From JBAYDV01 sp041668045 (GTDB lineage Bacteria; Bacteroidota; Bacteroidia; Bacteroidales; UBA932): a stretch of DNA of 5,733 nt. The translations under genes and the position numbers were made by a program. Positions 1 through 5,733 of the stretch are shown here, piece after piece. Under the pieces are notes generated by a model, which saw only the letters and a list, made by a program, of their open reading frames with translations, was not told where the DNA came from and did not search any database. Where the stretch lies: assembly GCA_041668045.1 (NCBI GenBank), contig JBAYDV010000110.1, positions 1-5,733 on the forward strand, in the 5' to 3' direction. Position 1 is the stretch's first letter; each line of letters opens with the position of its first letter.

Positions 1-1289
1 TGTCAGAAATGACTGTTGGACTTAATCTAGCACTTAATGGTTCATATATTGGAACTGTTAATTATGCAAGTAGTTTTACTTCTAATAAAGATTTAGTAGC
101 AGGAAAAATTTATAAAATAAATTTCACAAGTACTAATTGGACAACATTAGTTGCAAATATAGCAAATAGTACGCAGTTAGCTGCACTTGATGATGATACA
201 GAATTATCAACTACTTCATATAATTATGTAGAAGGAATCGTTACTACAATAAATGTAGCTGGAGATGGTAGTACAAGATTGGCTATGTCTGATAATACTG
301 GAGTTGCCGGTTCAGGAATCATTTTAGATGCTAATCAAGGAATAGCAGATGTAGAGGTAGGAGATATGATTAAAGTAAATTTATCAGATACAGAAATTAG
401 TGGAAATATACTTTCTCCTATTAGTGGAAATATAAGCGATGATAATATAACAGTATTAAGTAGTGGAAATGTGGTTGCTGCTGCTCCTACTATTACTGTT
501 GATCAAATACCATCTTATGCTGGTATGGCTGTACAAATAGACGATATTTTATATGCGGGAACAGCCAATTCTTTAAGTGGGACTTCTTTATTCAAGGTTG
601 TTGGTAGTGCAGCTGTAAATGATTTTGAAACATATTATTATAGTGCTTTACCAGATAAAAGTTATATAGAAGCGAGAACAGTTCTTGCTGCAGCTGCGAC
701 TATTTATGGAGTAGCGGTTATGAGATCTTCTACTCCTACACTTTATATACAGTCAAGATATGATTTAGTTAACTTCTTGGGTACTGTTATATCTACAGGA
801 ACAGGAAATGATTATAATAGTAATATAAATACTATTTTAGAAGGTAATTCTGATACTAATTGTTATGAGGTTAATGTTAAATCTGTAGAGTCATCTGCAG
901 ACTACTCAGGTTTAAAACTTGGAACTGCTACTGCTGATGGTGGTTCTTGGACTTCTAGTGCTATTGGGGCTTTAGGACTTGCGAGTAATAGGTTAAAGTT
1001 TGATGCTTGTGGTTGGAATGATCAACCTACAACGACCTTGACAATAACTATTAATGGAGGAGGAAAGTTTACCGATACTAATTCGGCTGAAAAAATTATC
1101 ACATTAGATCCATATTCTACAGCTACTGGTGCTGGAAGTACTTTTATTATTGATTATACAGCTGCTTATCAATTTTCTTTGTCAGTGAGTGATTTGACGG
1201 CGACTTCTACTATAACATTCTCGACTTCTACTCGAAGAGCTATAATAACAGCTATTAATTTAGATACTGAATCGTCTATAGCAGTTTAG
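1..1289 (+). CDS. Partial surface/secreted protein: fimbrillin-like tail, DUF5689-like domain and C-terminal beta domain (5' end missing)
   Basis: The frame is open to the left edge (whole codons from base 3) and ends at TAG 1287-1289. The first Met (base 9) is probably internal: nothing resembling a signal peptide follows it, and the sequence starts inside a beta-rich domain. Numbering from that Met, residues 1-45 (with VAGKIYKINFT) resemble the last strands of a Bacteroidota fimbrillin-like domain. Residues about 70-255 resemble DUF5689: YVEGIVTTI, then LAMSDNTGVAGSGIIL, VGDMIKVNLS, and the closing TIYGVAV...LYIQSRYDLV. Residues about 260-426 form a Ser/Thr-rich region (SGLKLGTA, LKFDACGWN, TTTLTITING, STITFSTSTRRAIITAINL) like a beta-sandwich module that closes many Bacteroidota exported proteins. 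I see no catalytic motif, membrane segment or type IX sorting domain. The role is unknown; cell-surface adhesion or glycan binding is an inference from the architecture. It converges on the xylose operon and is not part of it. Coding status is secure; the domain names are recalled by pattern and less certain. Confidence 0.8.
   Translation, partial: SEMTVGLNLALNGSYIGTVNYASSFTSNKDLVAGKIYKINFTSTNWTTLVANIANSTQLAALDDDTELSTTSYNYVEGIVTTINVAGDGSTRLAMSDNTGVAGSGIILDANQGIADVEVGDMIKVNLSDTEISGNILSPISGNISDDNITVLSSGNVVAAAPTITVDQIPSYAGMAVQIDDILYAGTANSLSGTSLFKVVGSAAVNDFETYYYSALPDKSYIEARTVLAAAATIYGVAVMRSSTPTLYIQSRYDLVNFLGTVISTGTGNDYNSNINTILEGNSDTNCYEVNVKSVESSADYSGLKLGTATADGGSWTSSAIGALGLASNRLKFDACGWNDQPTTTLTITINGGGKFTDTNSAEKIITLDPYSTATGAGSTFIIDYTAAYQFSLSVSDLTATSTITFSTSTRRAIITAINLDTESSIAV
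396..434 (+). repeat. 15-bp direct repeat encoding ISGNI twice
   Basis: The 15-mer attagtggaaatata occurs at 396-410 and again at 420-434. The copies start 24 nt apart, so they stay in frame and encode ISGNI at residues 130-134 and 138-142 (numbered from the Met at base 9), inside the DUF5689-like domain. It may be a small local duplication or just recurring codons in a low-complexity, Ser/Gly/Asn-rich strand-loop region. No functional role is implied. Confidence 0.6.
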
Positions 1290-1351
1290 TTTATTTAAAA
1301 ATAGTATTTAGTTACGAATTTGTAGACATAGAACTTTAAATGTGAAATAAT

Positions 1352-1385
1352 AAAAGTCCTCAATAAGTAATTATTGAGGACTTTT
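1352..1385. terminator. Bidirectional intrinsic terminator between convergent genes
   Basis: Bases 1352-1366 (aaaagtcctcaataa) are the exact reverse complement of 1371-1385, giving a perfect 15-bp stem around a 4-nt loop (gtaa). Because the stem begins with A's and ends with T's, each strand reads as a hairpin running into a T-tract: ctttttag on the plus strand and cttttattattt on the minus strand. The hairpin lies 62 nt after the stop of the plus-strand surface-protein gene and 23 nt after the stop of the minus-strand GH3 gene, so it can end both transcripts. Only five base pairs are G-C (gtcctc has four, plus its neighbours are A-T rich), so stability comes mainly from length. Confidence 0.88.
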
Positions 1386-1408
1386 TAGTTTAAATAATGT
1401 TCTATTGA

Positions 1409-3682
1409 TTATTTGATAGTTAATTTAAGAGTTTTTAAGTCTTTTTCGTTTGATGAACTACCATAATATATAGTATATGAACCTGGATAAATTCCTATAG
1501 CTTGATCTTCGTCATTAAATGTTTCAAAAGAGGATGCTGTCAGATTAAGAACTGTTGATACTTTTTTACCTGCAGGTATATTTACTCTTTTAAAAGCTTT
1601 CAAAGACTTGATAGGACCATATTTATCCTCATTATATTTAATATATACTTGTATGACTTCATCACCATCTATTTGGCTTTTGTTAGTGACAGGTATAGAT
1701 ATACTTAGGCAGCTTTTATTAGCTAAATTTTCTTTCTTGATGCCATTAGGTGCTTGATTATAAGCTTTTTGATAACTTATTAAATCTGATAATTTTAAAC
1801 TTTTCTTAGAAAGGCTAGCTTTACCATATTTAAAAGAAGAATAACTAAGGCCATATCCGAAACTATATAGAGGTTTTCCTTCGAAATATCTGTAAGTTCT
1901 ACCAGTCATATTATAATCTGTAAAATCAGGTATTTGATCTACTGATTTATAAAAAGTAACTGGAAGACGACCTGCTGGATTATAATCTCCAAAAAGTACA
2001 TCTGCTACAGCATTACCACCTTGTTCACCAGGATACCATGCATTAAGAATAGCATTAACATTTTTATCTTCCCAATTAAGGGCGATAGCACTACCAGTAC
2101 ATAAAACGTAAATTACTGGTTTACCTGTGGCTACAAGTTTCTTAACTAACTGAAGTTGAACTATAGGTTCTTGAATATTAGTCCTGTCACCTTTATCGAA
2201 ACCATCTATTTTAAGACTACTTTCTTCCCCTTCATATGAGGCAGTAATACCACCTACATATATGATTACATCAGAATTTTTGACTGCAGAGACTGTCTCG
2301 TCTATTTTTTTAATAACAGATGCATCATTTACATCAGCTACTATGTCACAACCTTCCTTGTAAATAATATTAGTTTCAGGAAGTTTATTCTGAATACCCT
2401 CTAAAATAGACACTATTGTTTCAGGAGCTCCATAATAGTTTCCTTTCTGCATCTTTTTATTGTTAGCATTAGGTCCTACTACAGCTATATTTTTTAACTC
2501 TTTTGACAAAGGAAGTACTCCATCATTTTTAAGAAGTACCATGCTTTCACGAGACATCTTTAAAGCTTGATTAACATGTTCAGGACCTTCTACTATTGAA
2601 TACGGAATAGAAGAATATGGAACTATAGAATCAGGGTCAAAGACTCCAAGTTTCATTCTTTCTTTAAATAATTTTTTAAGAGATGGAGTTAATTCCTCAG
2701 GAAGGACTGTACCTTTATCTAAACCATCTTTTAAAGCTCCATAACTACTTCCACATTCTATATCTGTACCAGATAATATAGCTTCTCGAGAAGCAGCCAC
2801 TGCATCATTTTTAAATGTAAGATGACGCTCATGTGATTTAGTTGGTTGCCATAAATCGTTGATAGCTCCACAGTCAGAAGTAACGATGTGTTTATAACCC
2901 CAGTCATCACGAAGTATTTTCATTAAAAGTCTCTTGCTAGAACAGCAAGGTGCACCATCTAAACTATTATAGGCACACATAACTTCTTCTACATCGCCTT
3001 CTTGAACTAATACTTTAAAGGCGGGTAAATAAGTTTCCCATAAATCTCTCGCAGAAGGTTCAGCATTAAATATATGTCTTAAAGCTTCTGGACCACTATG
3101 TACAGCGAAATGTTTAGCACAAGCATGTGTCTTTAAATATTTATCATTATCGCCTTGTAGCCCTTTTACTACAGCTAGCCCCATTTGAGATGTTAAATAT
3201 GGATCTTCTCCATAAGTTTCTTGACCACGCCCCCAACGAGGGTCTCTGAATATATTAATATTAGGAGTCCAGAAAGTCAGACCATAATAACGATGATAAT
3301 TCTTTTCTTTCTGAGCTTTATTATATTTAGCTCTAGCTTCATCACTAATCATAACGAAAGTCTTGTAAAGAGCCTCGTTATCGAAAGTGGCAGCCATACC
3401 AATAGTTTGAGGAAAACAAGTAGCTTTACCAGAACGTGCTATGCCATGAAGAGCTTCGTTCCACCAATCATAAGGAGGAATGCCAAGGCGGTCAATACCT
3501 GGTGTGGAATTCATCATTTGGCTAACCATTTCTTCTGGAGTTAATCTAGAAATGAGATCGTTAACTCTCTGGTCTAGAGTAAGGTTATAATCAAGAAAAG
3601 GAAACTCTTGGTTTCCTTTTCTATCTTGACTATAACTCATTATAGTTAGTAATAAACTAACGAAAATAAAGAGTTTTTTCAT
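1409..3682 (-). CDS. Exported GH3 glycoside hydrolase, probable beta-xylosidase
   Basis: Complete 757-residue family 3 glycoside hydrolase, probably removing xylose from the non-reducing end of xylo-oligosaccharides in the periplasm. Residues 1-18 are a Sec signal peptide (MKK, hydrophobic LFIFVSLLLTIM, then SYS before Gln19) with no lipobox Cys. The N-terminal TIM-barrel domain spans about 35-345. It carries WWNEALHG (73-80), FRDPRWGRGQETYGEDP (145-161), the Lys-His pair K190-H191, and the nucleophile Asp270 in VTSDCGAI. The alpha/beta-sandwich domain spans about 378-620; its YEGEE (483-487) holds the likely acid/base Glu, E484 or E486. A fibronectin III-like domain follows to the end (DGDEVIQVYIK at 672-682), and no PA14 insert is seen. 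WWNEALHG and SDCGAI are typical of GH3 beta-xylosidases; classical beta-glucosidases usually have SDW at the nucleophile. Activity on arabinosides or glucosides cannot be excluded. It begins 13 nt after the xylA stop, so it is very likely the last gene of the xylBA operon. The start is fixed by the signal peptide; there is no Shine-Dalgarno. Confidence 0.93.
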   Translation of the reverse strand: MKKLFIFVSLLLTIMSYSQDRKGNQEFPFLDYNLTLDQRVNDLISRLTPEEMVSQMMNSTPGIDRLGIPPYDWWNEALHGIARSGKATCFPQTIGMAATFDNEALYKTFVMISDEARAKYNKAQKEKNYHRYYGLTFWTPNINIFRDPRWGRGQETYGEDPYLTSQMGLAVVKGLQGDNDKYLKTHACAKHFAVHSGPEALRHIFNAEPSARDLWETYLPAFKVLVQEGDVEEVMCAYNSLDGAPCCSSKRLLMKILRDDWGYKHIVTSDCGAINDLWQPTKSHERHLTFKNDAVAASREAILSGTDIECGSSYGALKDGLDKGTVLPEELTPSLKKLFKERMKLGVFDPDSIVPYSSIPYSIVEGPEHVNQALKMSRESMVLLKNDGVLPLSKELKNIAVVGPNANNKKMQKGNYYGAPETIVSILEGIQNKLPETNIIYKEGCDIVADVNDASVIKKIDETVSAVKNSDVIIYVGGITASYEGEESSLKIDGFDKGDRTNIQEPIVQLQLVKKLVATGKPVIYVLCTGSAIALNWEDKNVNAILNAWYPGEQGGNAVADVLFGDYNPAGRLPVTFYKSVDQIPDFTDYNMTGRTYRYFEGKPLYSFGYGLSYSSFKYGKASLSKKSLKLSDLISYQKAYNQAPNGIKKENLANKSCLSISIPVTNKSQIDGDEVIQVYIKYNEDKYGPIKSLKAFKRVNIPAGKKVSTVLNLTASSFETFNDEDQAIGIYPGSYTIYYGSSSNEKDLKTLKLTIK

Positions 3683-3695
3683 AATTCTATATGGT

Positions 3696-5015
3696 TTATT
3701 TCATATATAAATTTACCATTGTTTCATATAATTCTTGTTGTCCACTAGTGGTTTTTGGCTCACCATTTTGTCTAGCATATTCAGCTATTTCTTCAAAGGT
3801 TAATTGTCCTTCTGCGAACTTTTTACCCATTCCTGATTTGTAAGAAGCATAGCGATTATCAACCATTTTAAGATAATCAGAATTTTCAAGAAGATTAGCA
3901 GCAGATTCAAGAGCACGAGCCATAGCATCCATACCAGAGATATGAGCTATGAATAAATCTTTAAGATCTGTTGAATTACGACGCAGCTTAGCATCGAAGT
4001 TAGATCCACCACCTTCAAGACCACCATGACGAAGGATGACAAGCATAGCCTGAGTTAATTCGTAAATGTCAATAGGGAATTGGTCAGTATCCCAACCGTT
4101 TTGATAATCACCTCTATTAGCATCGATAGAACCAAGCATGTTAGCATCAGCTGCACATTGAAGTTCATGTTCGAAAGTATGACCAGCTAAAGTAGCATGG
4201 TTTACTTCGATATTTACTTTGAAATCTTTATCAAGACCATGAGCTTTTAAGAAACCAATAACAGTTTCTGTATCAGCGTCATATTGATGTTTGCAAGGCT
4301 CCATAGGTTTTGGTTCAATTAAGAAATTACCTTTAAATCCTTTAGAACGAGCATAATCACGAGCCAAGCCAAGCATAGTAGCCATATGTTCTTTTTCTTC
4401 TTTCATATTAGTGTTAAGAAGACTCATATAACCTTCACGACCACCCCAGAATACATAATTCTCACCTTTAAGAGCGATAGTAGCATCGATAGAGTTTTTA
4501 ATTTGTAGAATAGCACGAGCTGCTACATCAAAATCAGGATTAGTAGAAGCACCATTCATATAACGAGGATTTCCAAATACTTCGGCAGTACCCCATAAGT
4601 TTTTGATACCTGTTTCAGACTGTTTCTCTTTTATGTATTGAGTTATTTCTTTAAGTTCAGCCTCATATTCTTCGATGGTATCAGGCTCATCGATCAAGTT
4701 AGTATCGTGGAAACAGAAAAATTCTATTCCTACTTTACTCATGAATTCAAATGCTGCATCTGCTTTTTCTTTAGCTCTAGTCATTCTGTCTGATGATAAG
4801 TTCCACTCACGATTAAGTGTACCTGTACCAAATTGGTCAGATCCATCAGCTGTAAGACCATGCCACCATGCGAAGGCAAATCTTAACCAATCTTTCATTG
4901 GTTTTCCGTAAACTACTTTGTCAGCATCATAATAATGAAATGCCATTGGGTTTTTAGAATCTTTACCCTCAAATTTGATTTTCCCTATTCCAGGAAAATA
5001 TTCTTTTTTAGCCAT
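3696..5015 (-). CDS. xylA: Xylose isomerase
   Basis: Complete 439-residue cytosolic D-xylose isomerase (EC 5.3.1.5), converting D-xylose to D-xylulose with two divalent metal ions. The length and the N-terminal extension (MAKKEYFPGIGKIKFEGKDS, then FHYYDAD) mark the longer class II type. All key positions are present: Trp50 in FAFAWWHG; catalytic His103 and Asp106 in FFCFHDTNL; metal ligand Glu234 and Lys236 in FLIEPKP; Glu270 and His273 in NIEVNHATLAGHTFEHE; Asp298 in GSIDANRGD; Asp309 and Asp311 in GWDTDQFP; and Asp341 in GGSNFDAKLRR. No truncation or missing active-site residue is seen, so it should be active. It lies between xylB (33 nt upstream) and the GH3 gene (13 nt downstream), all on one strand. 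The ATG is supported by the conserved N-terminus; the leader before it is A/T-rich without a Shine-Dalgarno, as is usual in Bacteroidota. The promoter should lie upstream of xylB, outside the window. Confidence 0.98.
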   Translation of the reverse strand: MAKKEYFPGIGKIKFEGKDSKNPMAFHYYDADKVVYGKPMKDWLRFAFAWWHGLTADGSDQFGTGTLNREWNLSSDRMTRAKEKADAAFEFMSKVGIEFFCFHDTNLIDEPDTIEEYEAELKEITQYIKEKQSETGIKNLWGTAEVFGNPRYMNGASTNPDFDVAARAILQIKNSIDATIALKGENYVFWGGREGYMSLLNTNMKEEKEHMATMLGLARDYARSKGFKGNFLIEPKPMEPCKHQYDADTETVIGFLKAHGLDKDFKVNIEVNHATLAGHTFEHELQCAADANMLGSIDANRGDYQNGWDTDQFPIDIYELTQAMLVILRHGGLEGGGSNFDAKLRRNSTDLKDLFIAHISGMDAMARALESAANLLENSDYLKMVDNRYASYKSGMGKKFAEGQLTFEEIAEYARQNGEPKTTSGQQELYETMVNLYMK

Positions 5016-5048
5016 ATCTATTTAATTTAAAAAAATTTGTAAAAATGA

Positions 5049-5733
5049 TTATTTATTTAATTGTGCTAATAGTTCTCTTTTCCACATATCATAACTTTTA
5101 GAGAGAACTTCTTTGATATTTTTATCAGGTTCAATCGTCTCCAAAAGTTTTAAAGAACTAAAAGCTTCTTTTCTATCTTTATAAAAACCAGCCCCAAGTG
5201 CTGCCCCACGAGCTGCGCCAAGAGAGCCATCTGTATTGTATAATTCTATTTTTATATCGCAAACTGAAGCTAAAGTGCTTAGAAAAACATCACTCAAGAA
5301 CATATTAGCCTTGCCAGCTCGTATAACTTTAGGTTTTAAACCCATCTCGTGCATAATATCTATTCCATATCTAAAAGAAAAAGCAATACCTTCTTGCACT
5401 GCCCTGATTATATGAGCTTTAGAATGTCTGTTTAAATCCAACCCACTTATGTTCAAGCCTGTGAATTTATTTTCAAGCACCCTTTCTGCACCGTTTCCGA
5501 AAGGCAAAATTATTACGCCATCACTACCAGCAGGTATATCAGCAGCTACATTATTCATTTGTTCATAAGACATATCCGGGGCAATATTATGTTTAACCCA
5601 AGAATTAGCTATTCCCGTTCCGTTAATGCAGAGTAAGACACCATAATGAGGATCATTTTTACTATGATTTACATGTAAAAATGTATTAACACGAGACTTT
5701 TTATCTGGATTTGGAACATCTATAACTCCATAA
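5049..5733 (-). CDS. xylB: Xylulokinase, C-terminal half (5' end beyond window)
   Basis: Cytosolic FGGY-family kinase that phosphorylates D-xylulose to D-xylulose 5-phosphate using ATP. The Met codon at 5571-5573 is not the true start. The same frame stays open to the right edge and adds 53 residues with clear xylulokinase sequence, including RVNTFLHVNH and YGVLLCINGTGIANSW. In all, 227 residues are visible, against about 490-500 for a full protein. Visible landmarks of the FGGY C-terminal domain are ILPFGNGAER, the helix HSKAHIIRAVQEGIAFSF, IRAGKANMFLSDVF (equivalent to the GGGA-type nucleotide-site segment of E. coli XylB), and ELYNTDGSLGAARGAALGAG. The sugar-binding N-terminal domain and the catalytic Asp lie outside the window. 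The stop is TAA at 5049-5051. It precedes xylA by 33 nt, so B then A is the transcribed order. No frameshift or internal stop is seen; it is truncated only by the window edge. Confidence 0.95.
   Translation of the reverse strand, partial: YGVIDVPNPDKKSRVNTFLHVNHSKNDPHYGVLLCINGTGIANSWVKHNIAPDMSYEQMNNVAADIPAGSDGVIILPFGNGAERVLENKFTGLNISGLDLNRHSKAHIIRAVQEGIAFSFRYGIDIMHEMGLKPKVIRAGKANMFLSDVFLSTLASVCDIKIELYNTDGSLGAARGAALGAGFYKDRKEAFSSLKLLETIEPDKNIKEVLSKSYDMWKRELLAQLNK

Noticed and set aside
1..11. True translation start at ATG 9-11
   Set aside because: The frame is open upstream to the edge, no signal peptide follows the Met, and the sequence begins mid-domain, so it is treated as internal. Only two upstream codons are visible, so this is likely but not proven.
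1290..1351. Possible small gene or promoter left of the terminator
   Set aside because: The stretch is only 62 nt of A/T-rich 3' untranslated sequence with stops in the frames read; nothing supports a gene or promoter.
3221..3544. Plus-strand open frame of 107 codons
   Set aside because: It lies entirely antisense inside the conserved TIM-barrel part of the GH3 gene and resembles no known protein; it is a shadow of the GH3 coding constraint.
4675..4911. Plus-strand open frame of 78 codons
   Set aside because: It is antisense to the well-conserved N-terminal third of xylA and has no independent support.
5016..5048. Possible promoter in the A/T-rich gap before xylA
   Set aside because: The 33-nt gap is too short and lacks a recognisable Bacteroidota -33/-7 pair (TTG and TAnnTTTG) at proper spacing; A/T-rich leaders are normal before genes in this phylum.
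1..5733. Mobile element, CRISPR array, defence island or novel system
   Set aside because: No transposase, integrase, terminal inverted repeats, spaced direct-repeat array or defence-type domains are seen; the genes are standard pentose metabolism plus one surface protein.

Overview
This window looks like ordinary chromosomal DNA of a gut- or rumen-type Bacteroidota bacterium, probably Bacteroidales. The reasons are: strongly AT-rich DNA; genes without Shine-Dalgarno sequences; a Bacteroidota-type (long, class II) xylose isomerase; a xylulokinase with the Bacteroidota-style motifs; a GH3 xylosidase-type enzyme with a Sec signal peptide ending just before Gln; and a DUF5689-like surface protein. 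I cannot name the species.

Layout: (1) Bases 1-1289, plus strand: the C-terminal part of a secreted or surface beta-rich protein. It has the end of a fimbrillin-like domain, then a DUF5689-like domain, then a C-terminal beta-sandwich-like domain; its N-terminus lies beyond the left edge. (2) Bases 1290-1408: a short convergent intergenic gap holding one perfect 15-bp hairpin (1352-1385) with T-tracts on both strands. It is best read as a bidirectional terminator shared by the two facing transcription units. (3) Bases 1409-5733, minus strand: a compact pentose operon, transcribed right to left as xylB (partial, runs off the right edge), then xylA, then a GH3 beta-xylosidase-type glycosidase. 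Gaps are 33 and 13 nt.

The three minus-strand genes form a logical pathway. The exported GH3 enzyme would release xylose from xylo-oligosaccharides in the periplasm. XylA converts cytosolic D-xylose to D-xylulose, and XylB phosphorylates this to D-xylulose 5-phosphate for the pentose phosphate pathway. A xylose transporter and a regulator are expected but are not in the window; the operon promoter must lie to the right of base 5733.

I found no RNA genes, insertion sequences, CRISPR array, attachment sites or defence genes, and no evidence of a previously undescribed system. The points most worth a second look are that xylB continues well past the apparent Met start at 5573, the coupling of an exported glycosidase to xylBA, the shared terminator, and the domain make-up of the surface protein.
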